From DASVVT01 sp036386415 (GTDB lineage Bacteria > Acidobacteriota > Blastocatellia > Pyrinomonadales > Pyrinomonadaceae): a stretch of DNA of 31,676 nucleotides. The notes under the pieces are model-generated. The model searched no databases, was not told the DNA's origin, and worked only from the letters and a program-made list of their open reading frames with translations. Positions 24,355-31,676 of the stretch are shown here, piece by piece. Position numbers and translations under genes: made by a program. Location: contig DASVVT010000070.1 in assembly GCA_036386415.1 (NCBI GenBank), forward strand, positions 1 through 31,676. Direction: 5' to 3'. How positions within the stretch are numbered: the first letter of the stretch is position 1; each line of letters starts with the position of its first letter.

Positions 24355-26304
24355 TTATCTGGGCCCGGTGGCGAGAATGGTCACCTCAGTGCCGGACTGT
24401 AAGTTGACATCATCGCGTCCCTGAACATAAACGCTTCCAGCGCCGGCGCCGGCACCGACGGCAGCGCCGATGGCCGCGCCCTTGCCGCCTCCGGCAATCG
24501 CGCCGATGAGCGCGCCGACAGCCGTGCCGATGGCCGCGCGCTTCACGGTCGTGCTCGTCCGGCTATCTTCCCTGACGTTGCCCTCGTTATTGACGTTGAC
24601 AACGTCCCCGCTGAGAGTTCGTACGCTCTGTACGATTCCCGCGAAGTTGTAGGTTCTGTTGTCACGCGGGTTGCGTATGCGCTCGAAGTTGAGCGTCATC
24701 TCGGAGCGTCCAGAGATGCGCCCGCCGCGATCAATGTTCGAGACGTAGCCTTCGATGATCCCACCGTCATAGTCGCGAGGACTGCGCACCGTCATGGTGA
24801 AGCGGTCGCCGTCGCGCAAATCCCTCGTGTTGAGATTTGTGTTCAGCACGGCCACTACCTGCGTCCCGTTCGGGACGATGAACTCGCCCGTCACGCTTCC
24901 GGTCGTCGGATAATTGGACGATCCGGTGTAGACGTTCCACTGCGCGACATCGGACGTACGGTCGTAGACGCTCTGAACTTCGACCGTCCTGTTCAAACGA
25001 TCACTGCTCAGGCGACGCACGACGCGCAAGCGACGGCCACCCTCAATCGGATCGAAGGTGACGTTGAAGTCCGTGTCGCGGTTGCCCGTGGTCGTGACCG
25101 ACAGTTGATCGCCGTTCAAGGTGGCGACGGTGCGAATGGTGCGACCACTTTGTGTCTCTTCAACCTGCTCGCGCCCGTCGGCTTCGAAAGTGATCTGAGG
25201 CGAACGCGTCGAAGCGATGGTGACGTTGCGCCCATTGCGCTCGATGGCAATCTGGTCGGGCGACTCCAGACGAGTCACGAGACGGTCATAGACCCACTGG
25301 CGGTCGTTTGACGGCAGATCACGGGTTGCCTGATCGGCAGCACGGCGCGCGTCGTCGCTCTGCGCCCTGTCCAGACGGAACGTGCCCGTCAGACGATTTG
25401 CTCTATCGTTATAACCACCACCACCACCGCCGCCCGTGTATCCGCCGTCCCCGACATTCCATTGTGACGGCACATTAAAGACGAGCGCCAGTTGGTCAAG
25501 ATCGGTGCGCAGAGACTGCCAGTCGCTTGCAGCACGCCCGCTCAAGTTGTAGCGGGTCATGAAGCGGTTGATTCTCGCCGCGCGTTGCAGAACTTCCTGG
25601 GCTTCTGCGTTATTGTCTGATACGCGCCCGTTGTAATGATCACGAAGACGGTCGGTCGCATCCTCGAACTCCTGGACGAGCTGATTGATGTTGTCCTCGC
25701 GGCGCGTGCCGTCAATCCGCGTGTTGTTGAGCGCATCCTGTAAGCTAGAGCGGAACGAGTTCGTGGTCGTCTCGATGCGGGTGATCAACTGCCGAACGTC
25801 TCTATTATCTTGAACCGGGACAGTGCCGACGTTCCAGCGCGCCGTGGCTATGTTATACCCTTGTGCCAGCCGGTCGATCTCGGTGCGCACGTTCATCCAG
25901 TCCTTGAGCGCGTCGCCGCTCACGCGACGGTTAAACATGAAGTTGTCTATGAGCAGCGCCCGGCGCAACAGGTCCTGCGCTTCGTCCCTTGTGTACTGCC
26001 GCTGCGTACGATCGCTCAAAGCGCTTCGCAGCTCATTCAGCGCGATTTCGAAATCCTTAATGAGCTGGTCGATTCTGTCTTCGGCACGGGTGCCGTTCCA
26101 CTTGCTTCGATCCGGCGACGCATCAAGGCTCTTGCGAAATGACGCCATGCGATTGTCAATGCGTGTGACGACAAATCGCAGTTCCTCCCTGCGCGTGCGC
26201 TCGGTCTGTGCACTTTGCGTTGTTTGTGCCTGCGCCGTCGCGCCTAAACCGCTAAGTGCAATTAACAGTGCTAATGTAACTACCTGTCTCAGTCTGCTTA
26301 ACAT
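24355..26304 (-). CDS. Secreted glycine-zipper protein with internal duplication
   Basis: A 649-residue exported protein with a signal peptide (about 1-27, ending AQAQ). Two homologous helical modules of about 115 residues, approximately 45-160 and 170-285, share RIDNRMASFRKSL/RIETTTNSFRSSL, NGTRAEDRIDQL/DGTRREDNINQL and ending ARWN/SQWN. A strand-rich middle follows, and then a glycine zipper near 595-635 (AAIGTAVGALIGAIAGGGKGAAIGAAVGAGAGAG), which may insert in or associate with the outer membrane. The C-terminus GTEVTILATGPR may be conserved. Function is unknown; a surface or outer-membrane structural role is inferred. A glycine-rich linker (GGYTGGGGGGGYND) lies near 295. Confidence 0.75.
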   Translation of the reverse strand: MLSRLRQVVTLALLIALSGLGATAQAQTTQSAQTERTRREELRFVVTRIDNRMASFRKSLDASPDRSKWNGTRAEDRIDQLIKDFEIALNELRSALSDRTQRQYTRDEAQDLLRRALLIDNFMFNRRVSGDALKDWMNVRTEIDRLAQGYNIATARWNVGTVPVQDNRDVRQLITRIETTTNSFRSSLQDALNNTRIDGTRREDNINQLVQEFEDATDRLRDHYNGRVSDNNAEAQEVLQRAARINRFMTRYNLSGRAASDWQSLRTDLDQLALVFNVPSQWNVGDGGYTGGGGGGGYNDRANRLTGTFRLDRAQSDDARRAADQATRDLPSNDRQWVYDRLVTRLESPDQIAIERNGRNVTIASTRSPQITFEADGREQVEETQSGRTIRTVATLNGDQLSVTTTGNRDTDFNVTFDPIEGGRRLRVVRRLSSDRLNRTVEVQSVYDRTSDVAQWNVYTGSSNYPTTGSVTGEFIVPNGTQVVAVLNTNLNTRDLRDGDRFTMTVRSPRDYDGGIIEGYVSNIDRGGRISGRSEMTLNFERIRNPRDNRTYNFAGIVQSVRTLSGDVVNVNNEGNVREDSRTSTTVKRAAIGTAVGALIGAIAGGGKGAAIGAAVGAGAGAGSVYVQGRDDVNLQSGTEVTILATGPR

Positions 26305-26798
26305 CGCTTTCCCTCCAACGTTGCTTTACTTGTTTCTCCGATTTCCTAAAGATTTGTGCCAGTTCGGCTGATATCTTCGCCCTACCTCATCATCCGATTG
26401 TAAAGGGAGAGAAGAAGGCACCGGGGGAGAAAGTGCAGGGGCCGGGGTCTTGAAACGGCTCTGAGCCAGGAAAATTAAGGGCTAATCGACCTTTAGCGCA
26501 ACCAGCCGTCCAAAGCGGATGCCGGTATTTGTGATTCTCTAAACGCTGCCTGGGGTTGCCGTGCATTTTTCTTGTACAGTCATATTGACAGGCAGCGGCT
26601 TTTCAAGGGGATGACGGCGGTTTGGAAACACTTCAGAGTCTCTTCCGCGCAGCCGTTGCCCATACCTTTACCCCTCTATGTTATGCTTCCCGTGCACAGA
26701 TTCTGTTGCAACCGTGTCAATATATTGACACATCTGTTGCGCTTTAGTGCCTGTATTTTCGGGCGTTTTCAAGCCTTTATCCCTCAAGGTTTAAGAAG
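26305..26798. other. Long intergenic region upstream of the OsmC-like gene
   Basis: About 490 bases between divergent genes. A 76-codon open frame here lacks a ribosome binding site and family resemblance. Noted signals are a weak promoter pair TTGCCC (26656-26661) and TGTTAT (26679-26684), and the palindrome at 26714-26731. The rest is unremarkable. Confidence 0.5.
26714..26731. promoter_or_regulatory. Perfect 18-bp palindrome, candidate operator
   Basis: GTGTCAATATATTGACAC is perfectly self-complementary and lies 68 bases before the OsmC-like start and about 30 bases after a candidate -10. Its form is that of a dimeric repressor site. Confidence 0.6.
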
Positions 26799-27236
26799 AT
26801 GAATCAAGAAGACTCCAAAGCGGTTATACATTTCGCCGGACAAGACCTCTTTGTCGGCATCACGCCGAGCGGGCACGCGCAGGTGCTCGACACGGATCAC
26901 GAACGCGCGAGCGCAGCCACGCCTGTGGAGCTACTTCTGATTGCGCTCGGCAGTTGCACCGCCGTGGACGTTATCTCCATCCTGCACAAAAAGCGCCAGC
27001 ACGTGACCGATTACCGCGTCGAAGTCAGGGGCACGCGCCGCGCCGAACACCCGCGTAGCTTCTCTCGCATGGAAGTTCGCCACATCGTGCGCGGACGCAA
27101 AATTTCGAAGAAGGCACTGGCTCAGGCCATCGAGCTCTCGGAGACGAAATATTGCAGCGTCGCCGCCACGCTCAGGCCAACCGTAGAAATCAACTCAAGC
27201 TACGAGATCATAGAAGATGACCTGGTCGGGGCTTGA
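26799..27236 (+). CDS. OsmC/Ohr-family protein
   Basis: A 145-residue cytosolic protein of the OsmC family, thiol peroxidases that reduce organic hydroperoxides. The two reactive cysteines appear as GSCTAVDVISIL (Cys near 50) and KYCSVAATL (Cys near 113), in the expected spacing, and TPVELLLIALGSC precedes the first. It belongs to the YhfA-like branch rather than to Ohr proper, judging by the N-terminus, so a peroxidase role is likely but not certain. It is monocistronic and has a palindromic candidate operator upstream. Confidence 0.9.
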   Translation: MNQEDSKAVIHFAGQDLFVGITPSGHAQVLDTDHERASAATPVELLLIALGSCTAVDVISILHKKRQHVTDYRVEVRGTRRAEHPRSFSRMEVRHIVRGRKISKKALAQAIELSETKYCSVAATLRPTVEINSSYEIIEDDLVGA

Positions 27237-27493
27237 GCCGGTCTGTCGCGCATCCCCTTTCCTGCGACTACATTTCGCGTATTAAGCCTCACCCTCACTG
27301 ACAACCAACGCTCGCCTAACTCCTGACCCCTTGTGTCATCAGGCAAATCGTCTTTCTTCGTTCGTCCTTGCGATGGGCGCAAGCGGTTGCTCGACGGACG
27401 ATTCTCCCTGTCACACGCATCAAGAGATGCCTGGAATCGTTCCGGCAACGGTTGTGAGCGCAACTCGTTTAAAGAGAATCAGGAGTTATTACC

Positions 27494-28663
27494 ATGTCGC
27501 AGATGCGTCGTTGGATTCTGAGAGGAGCGTTGGTTTTGTGCCTGCTCCTTCTAGCACAGTTTTCAGTCCTGGCGGCTGGAGACGCGGAGTCACTTAAAGA
27601 ATGGGAGAAGTTTGATTTCACCAGGCGTCAGATCGAGCCCTCACAGCTCGAGGGGCTCACGCTCGAAGACCTCAAATTTCTTCGCGGCATCATCTTCGGT
27701 CGCCACGGTCGTGCCTTCAAAGACGCAGAAATTCGGGACTATCTAAAAGGGCGACCGTGGTTCAAGCCTGACCCGAACTTTCAGAACTCTATGCTCAACA
27801 GCACGGAGCGCGACAACCTGGACCTGATACGCGAGGCCGAAGCTAAACAGCACGAATATATAGAGCCCGGCGACCTGCGTTTCTATCAAGACCAACTCAT
27901 CACGAATGAGCAGCTTGGGGAGCACACGGGAGCGGAGTGGCGCGTCCTGCGCGCAGAGGTTGAGGCCATTCACGGCAAGCGCTTCGACGACGAGCCCTGG
28001 CTTCAAAACTATTTCGAGGAGCGCTACTGGTACACGGCCTCTCCGAATTACGATCCGAAGCAGCTTACAGACACCGAGCGAAAAAATATAGAGACCATTG
28101 CGGCGGCGCATAAGAAGCAGCGCAGGCTCGCGCTCTCGCCCGGCGACATGGAGATGTTCCAGAATCACCTGATTACGGAGGAGATGCTGCGCGGCCTGGG
28201 ACTGCACGAGCTGCGCCTGCTCAGAAACGAGGTCTACGCACGCCGTGGCCGGACGTTCGGCAGTGGATGGCTTCAACAGTATTTTGATTTTCAGCCCTGG
28301 TACGAGCCTTCGCAGAGTAAGCGCGAGCCAGTGCTCTCCGAGATCGAGAAGAAGAACGTTGAGACCATCGTCAGGTATGAGAACAACCTCCGCGAGGAGC
28401 TGAGCGCAAAGGTCATCTCGCCGAGCCTGCTTGAAGGGCTGTTCCTTGAAGACGCGAGCAAGCTGCGCAACGAGATTTATGCGCGTCACGGCAAGGTGTT
28501 CAAAGAGAAGTGGCTTCAGAAATACTTCTCCAGCTTCGATTGGTACAAGCCCGATCCGCACTTCAGCGAGAAGTCTCTCAGCCAGATAGAGAGGAAGAAC
28601 GTCGCCACCATCCAGGCGTATGAACGCGACGCGACCAGCGTCATGAACGCCATCGAAGGTTGA
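27494..28663 (+). CDS. Secreted protein with four YARHG modules
   Basis: A 389-residue exported protein. The ATG at 27494 follows AGGAG; a signal peptide spans about 1-28 (LVLCLLLLAQFSVLAAG). Four YARHG-type modules follow at about 61-118, 150-205, 240-296 and 321-377. Each has LRxEIYARHGxxF, then WLQxYFxxxxWYxP and ends in L(S/T)xxExKNxxTI. The last two are closest to consensus (NEVYARRG, NEIYARHG); the first two have FGRHG and EAIHG. YARHG domains are extracellular and of unproven function, and often accompany peptidase or cell-wall-related proteins. The next gene on the strand is a lytic transglycosylase, but it has its own promoter. Confidence 0.85.
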   Translation: MSQMRRWILRGALVLCLLLLAQFSVLAAGDAESLKEWEKFDFTRRQIEPSQLEGLTLEDLKFLRGIIFGRHGRAFKDAEIRDYLKGRPWFKPDPNFQNSMLNSTERDNLDLIREAEAKQHEYIEPGDLRFYQDQLITNEQLGEHTGAEWRVLRAEVEAIHGKRFDDEPWLQNYFEERYWYTASPNYDPKQLTDTERKNIETIAAAHKKQRRLALSPGDMEMFQNHLITEEMLRGLGLHELRLLRNEVYARRGRTFGSGWLQQYFDFQPWYEPSQSKREPVLSEIEKKNVETIVRYENNLREELSAKVISPSLLEGLFLEDASKLRNEIYARHGKVFKEKWLQKYFSSFDWYKPDPHFSEKSLSQIERKNVATIQAYERDATSVMNAIEG

Positions 28664-28735
28664 TAAGGCCAACTTTCGGTCGCGCGTGACGCGACCCACC
28701 AACTCGAAAGATTGCAGCGGCCAGCGAGCCCTAAA

Positions 28736-28785
28736 CAGAAGGCAGGGGAGGAGCGGATTGAGATTCGCTCCCCTTCTGCCTTCTG
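28736..28785 (+). terminator. Hairpin after the YARHG gene
   Basis: CAGAAGGCAG (28736-28745) pairs with CTGCCTTCTG (28776-28785), and the inner 10 bases on each side also pair with G-U wobbles and one mismatch; loop 10 nt. There is no T-run, so this may be a stabilising structure instead of a classical terminator. Confidence 0.5.
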
Positions 28786-28854
28786 CGGCCTCCGATTTCA
28801 AGTTGAGTGCTACAATCTGTGTCTGAAAGCTGATCTATTAAGACAACGGGATAT

Positions 28855-28946
28855 TCAGACGCGGCGTCTGAGCAAAGATGTTTGAAACCGGCAAGCGCTA
28901 AAACGGCAAACGCTATCGGTTTCAACGTTCACCGAGGGTTTATAAT
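28855..28946 (+). promoter_or_regulatory. Promoter region of the lytic transglycosylase gene
   Basis: A perfect -10 TATAAT is at 28941-28946, 31 bases before the start codon. Upstream are two symmetrical sites: TCAGACGC-G-GCGTCTGA at 28855-28871 and GAAACCG (28884-28890) with CGGTTTC (28917-28923), the latter covering the -35 position, where no good consensus is seen. This fits a regulated promoter. Confidence 0.5.
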
Positions 28947-28976
28947 GCTTTCATTTATCAGGATAAGGATGGGTCA

Positions 28977-30431
28977 ATGGCTCTCGTAGCTTCGTTTATT
29001 CTCTTCATCTTCGTGGTCTTCGCGCCAGCATATCTTCCAGGCGCGATTGCGAGTGACGCATGGGCAGCGGTGATACCCTTCTTTCAGAGTGACGATGCGC
29101 AGCTTGCGAGCGTACGCAGTATGGATCGGATGGGTCGCGGCTCTGACGGGAGACTTGCCCAGCTAAGCGTTGATGAGCACCTGCGACGCGCCAACGTCTA
29201 CATGACCAATCGCGCGTTCGAAGAGGCGCGCGCCCACTGGCAGGCGCTCATCGAGCGCTATCCGAACGACCCGAATGTCGCGGCGGCGCTTTACGGCATT
29301 GGCCGCTCCTATTTTCAAGTGCGCCGCTACGAGGAATCGCTCCCCTTCTTCGAGCGTGTCGCGCGTGACTACGCTCAGACGAAAGACGGGCGTGACGGGC
29401 TCTACTCGCTGGCCTCTGCGCTCTTGAGAAGCGGTCGCGCGACGGAGGCTGCCGCGAGCTACCGTGAGTACACAGAGAAATACCCGCAGGGCGAGCGCGT
29501 CGAGAGCGCTTACCTGAACGTGATCGACACCCTGCGCGAGGCTGGACAGACGCAGGAAGCGATCCCCTGGGTGGCCCGCACACGCGCGAGGTTTCCTGGC
29601 ACGGCGACGGATACGAACGCGCTCTTCGCACGCCTGCGCCTGGACATCGCGGGCGGCGACTGGCAGCACGCCGTTCAGACCTGCGACGAGCTGCGACGTC
29701 TCTCTTTTCCGAGCGGCGTGATGACGAACCTGACGGAAGTAGCTTACCTGAGGGCTTACAGCCTTGAGCGGGCAGGACGCAAGGCTGAAGCGATCAAGGC
29801 CTACCTTGCGATACCGGACGGCGGAGACTCTTATCATGGCGCTCTGGCTACGACACGACTGCTCGCAATCGCGGACGCCGCGCGTCGTTCTCTCGTGACA
29901 GCCAGACTCAATCGCGTGCAGGCTGAAATATCTTCGATGGCAGATGATTTTCCAGCTCCTTATCGCGAAACAATTGTGCGCGAAGCCAACAAGCGTAAAG
30001 TCGATCCGCGTCTGGTGCTCGCCATCATGCGCCAGGAGAGCGGCTTCAAGGCGCGCGCCAAATCACCCGCCGCCGCACGCGGACTCCTCCAACTGACGAT
30101 TGACACGGCCACGAAATACGCGCCCCGCGCCGGTCTCAATAACCTACAGGACGACGATCTTTACCGCCCTGAGACGAATATCTCGATTGCCACGGAATAC
30201 CTTGGCGAGTTGACGCGACTCTTCCCGGACCTGCCCGATGCTGTCGTCGCTTCCTACAACGGAGGCGAGGATAACGTCGCGCGCTGGGTCAAACGCGCAG
30301 GGCAGCCTGACGCGGGCGTCTTCGCTGCGGAAGTCGGCTTCTCCGAAACCAAAGGCTACGTCTTCAAAGTGATGACCAACTTCCGCGCCTATCGCCAGCT
30401 CTACACCAACGATTTAAGGCGAAAGCAGTAA
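28977..30431 (+). CDS. Slt-type lytic transglycosylase with TPR region
   Basis: Lytic transglycosylases cleave the glycan strands of peptidoglycan, forming 1,6-anhydro ends. The 484-residue protein has an N-terminal hydrophobic signal or anchor (about 3-28), tetratricopeptide-like helical repeats (about 60-300: YMTNRAFEEARAHWQALIERYPND, YGIGRSYFQVRRYEESLPFFERVARDY), and an SLT domain (about 330-470). Glu354 in MRQESGF is the catalytic acid; AARGLLQLTIDTA, ISIATEYLGEL and VVASYNGGEDNVARW are the other family motifs. This matches the Slt70 layout in short form. GGATAAGGATGGG precedes the start. The last two codons and the stop lie in a heptamer array. Confidence 0.92.
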   Translation: MALVASFILFIFVVFAPAYLPGAIASDAWAAVIPFFQSDDAQLASVRSMDRMGRGSDGRLAQLSVDEHLRRANVYMTNRAFEEARAHWQALIERYPNDPNVAAALYGIGRSYFQVRRYEESLPFFERVARDYAQTKDGRDGLYSLASALLRSGRATEAAASYREYTEKYPQGERVESAYLNVIDTLREAGQTQEAIPWVARTRARFPGTATDTNALFARLRLDIAGGDWQHAVQTCDELRRLSFPSGVMTNLTEVAYLRAYSLERAGRKAEAIKAYLAIPDGGDSYHGALATTRLLAIADAARRSLVTARLNRVQAEISSMADDFPAPYRETIVREANKRKVDPRLVLAIMRQESGFKARAKSPAAARGLLQLTIDTATKYAPRAGLNNLQDDDLYRPETNISIATEYLGELTRLFPDLPDAVVASYNGGEDNVARWVKRAGQPDAGVFAAEVGFSETKGYVFKVMTNFRAYRQLYTNDLRRKQ

Positions 30432-30502
30432 GCAGTAAGCAGTGAGCAATAAAGACAAGACGCCTTTACTGCTCACTGCTTACTGCTTACTGCTCACTTC
30501 TT
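30423..30502. repeat. Inverted heptamer array, unit AAGCAGT / ACTGCTT
   Basis: AAGCAGT three times plus GAGCAAT at 30423-30450 face ACTGCTC, ACTGCTT, ACTGCTT, ACTGCTC, ACTTCTT at 30468-30502. It spans the gap between two convergent genes, includes the transglycosylase stop (30429-30431), and ends 3 bases before the stop codon of the minus-strand gene. Confidence 0.93.
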
Positions 30503-30505
30503 ACG

Positions 30506-31426
30506 TTACGGCTCGGGGCTATAGCGATGATCGTCAAAGCCTGTGGAGCGTTCGCGTCTGGGGAGCGGGTCGGGGTACGGATACGGGTAGGGGCGCGGGA
30601 TGATGCCAAGACGAACGAGCGCCGCGCGATACTCGTAGCGGATCGAGACCTCTGCTGCCGGGCGCGATTCCAGTTGCATGTCTATCCAGCGCACGTTATG
30701 GCGCTCGTTGCGCCCGATGCCTGTCGCCGCAGACTCTTCGTCCGGCACAGGGTAGGCGTCAGGTCTTCGTCGGGATGCCGCTTCCCCGCTCTTATTACTA
30801 CTGCTGCCGGGCTCGCGTGCCGAAGAGGTAGAAGAACCAGCCGAGCTTCTGTCCTTGCTCTCCTCGCGTCCGTCTTGCATCGGGACGGGCGGCGGAACGA
30901 CCGTGACGGGATGGCGCTCGCGGAAGAAGACTGCCGAGATGACGCCCAGGTTGGCCGTTTGTCCAATCTTCGCCCCGTAGGAATCGCGCTCAGTCGTAAA
31001 GTAGAAGCGGCGTGCGCGCGAAGAGCTCATCTGCCAGCCTCTGATGGAGATCGTCTGGTAAGGATTGATGACCCACTTGCTCGCGTTCCAGGCCGAGGTG
31101 CGACGCGCGTCGATGGTGTTCAATCCATCCACGGAGAGCGCCACGGCGACGCGCTCACCGAGCGGGTTTCTGATGCGCAATTCGTACTCCACCCCTTCCA
31201 GAGCCTCCACGTAGCGCCTGCCTCGCGCCACATACTCCTCAAGCGGACGACCTTCGACCCACACCTCGACCTTGAATCCATCGTAGATCACATCCGCCTG
31301 TACAGGCGCCATGTCGTGAGCCTCCAAGACCGTGTTTGCCTCGCCCCGCTCGCGCGAGGAGACAAATGACGCGAAGGCGAACAACCCCGCTGCGGCCAGC
31401 ACCAGCGCCACCAATGCTTTTCTCAT
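30506..31426 (-). CDS. Secreted protein of unknown function
   Basis: A 306-residue exported protein. The ATG at 31426 follows AAGGAGGGG and begins a signal peptide (RKALVALVLAAAGLFAFASFVSS); a longer reading to 31513 lacks both. The first half is a beta-rich domain of about 150 residues (VYELRIRNPLGERVAVALSVDGLNTIDARR..., SARRFYFT, TANLGVISAVFFRE) whose style recurs in proteins of unknown function from several phyla, but I cannot name the family. The second half is low-complexity: an S/E/R-rich linker (about 185-225), then a conserved-looking strand pair, and a tail rich in Pro-Tyr (IPRPYPYPYPDPLPRRE). No enzymatic motif is visible. Confidence 0.7.
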   Translation of the reverse strand: MRKALVALVLAAAGLFAFASFVSSRERGEANTVLEAHDMAPVQADVIYDGFKVEVWVEGRPLEEYVARGRRYVEALEGVEYELRIRNPLGERVAVALSVDGLNTIDARRTSAWNASKWVINPYQTISIRGWQMSSSRARRFYFTTERDSYGAKIGQTANLGVISAVFFRERHPVTVVPPPVPMQDGREESKDRSSAGSSTSSAREPGSSSNKSGEAASRRRPDAYPVPDEESAATGIGRNERHNVRWIDMQLESRPAAEVSIRYEYRAALVRLGIIPRPYPYPYPDPLPRRERSTGFDDHRYSPEP

Positions 31427-31572
31427 CTCTCGCCCCTCCTTCTCACAGAAATACAGATCAGTCCGCTCTTTGAACGCAGACCAACGCGATTTCTTGCATC
31501 GGTCTACGGCCACTGACGGGGCTCATCAATCCGCTCTAGATCGGATTTCAATTGGGTGTAGGCAAGAGTCAG

Positions 31573-31671
31573 TTCACCACAGAGACACAGAGGACACAGA
31601 GGGGGCACAGAGAGTTGAAGAGCATTTAAGCCTCTGTGCCATCTCTGCGTCCTCTGTGCCTCTGTGGTGAG
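31573..31671. repeat. Inverted array of 9-bp CACAGAGGA-type units
   Basis: Left arm 31573-31612 (CACAGAGA, CACAGAGGA, CACAGAGGGGG, CACAGAG) and right arm 31632-31671 are complementary over about 40 bp with a few mismatches; loop about 19 nt. The unit is related to the CGCARAGG unit at 1-97. It is the last feature of the window. Confidence 0.88.
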
Positions 31672-31676
31672 TCTTC

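Noticed and set aside
26572..26802. A 76-codon open frame ahead of the OsmC-like gene
   Set aside because: No ribosome binding site, overlaps the palindrome and the downstream start, and has no recognisable domain.
27743..28801. A 352-codon minus-strand open frame
   Set aside because: It is the complement of the YARHG gene, whose plus-strand reading has a signal peptide, ribosome binding site and four recognisable domains.

Overview
The window looks like a chromosomal segment of a member of the Acidobacteriota, most likely class Blastocatellia. This is an inference from gene content and style rather than from a marker gene: an FG-GAP/VCBS-repeat protein with DGDGKTD...WYILQS units, an S8 peptidase carrying LLGDGVLIGD repeats, a large glycine-zipper protein, moderately high GC, and many slow-growth-type intergenic repeats. 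No tRNA, rRNA, CRISPR array, transposase, integrase or phage gene was recognised.

Layout. (1) 169-6648, all minus strand: RNase J, an ACT-domain protein, a short-chain dehydrogenase, undecaprenyl-diphosphatase, a PilZ protein and RecJ. (2) 6839-8466: a 65-residue CxxC mini-protein (plus), a GlsB/YeaQ-type membrane protein (minus) and a LysM protein (plus). (3) 8562-12031, minus: FtsY, RibD and RsmA. (4) 12258-16167, minus: a secreted FG-GAP/VCBS protein and a membrane-bound HD-GYP protein. (5) 16168-17227: a gene-free kilobase holding a 21-bp palindromic tandem array interrupted by a nested six-hairpin element. (6) 17228-19224, plus: ECF sigma factor, zinc-finger anti-sigma and a Spy/CpxP-like periplasmic protein, apparently an envelope-stress module. 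(7) 19308-24044: AlkZ-related protein (minus), S8 peptidase (plus), GAF-SpoIIE phosphatase (minus). (8) 24355-31426: glycine-zipper protein (minus), OsmC-like protein (plus), four-module YARHG lipoprotein-like secreted protein (plus), Slt-type lytic transglycosylase (plus), and a secreted protein of unknown function (minus).

The most striking signal is not a gene. At least eight gene borders carry short-period tandem repeats, in most cases arranged as an inverted pair: several copies of a 7-bp unit, an A-rich loop, then the same number of copies of its complement. The 7-mer differs from place to place (TCAGTAG, GGGATGA, AGTCTGG, ATGATGA, AAGCAGT, a CGGAATG type), but the architecture is constant, the purine-rich arm is always the 5' arm, and the arrays sit flush against stop and start codons, often supplying the last or first codons of the gene. 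Two further inverted arrays at the extreme ends of the window use a 9-bp unit of the type CRCARAGGN. Two of the 7-mer loci share identical 31-bp arms, so at least one copy seems to have moved. Together with the 21-bp palindrome array and the nested hairpin element, they make up most of the intergenic sequence that is not ordinary promoter or terminator.

Functionally the genes form a housekeeping neighbourhood (RNA decay, recombination, ribosome maturation, riboflavin synthesis, protein targeting, lipid carrier recycling) mixed with envelope and signalling functions (PilZ and HD-GYP for cyclic-di-GMP, ECF sigma cascade, SpoIIE phosphatase, secreted peptidase, lytic transglycosylase).
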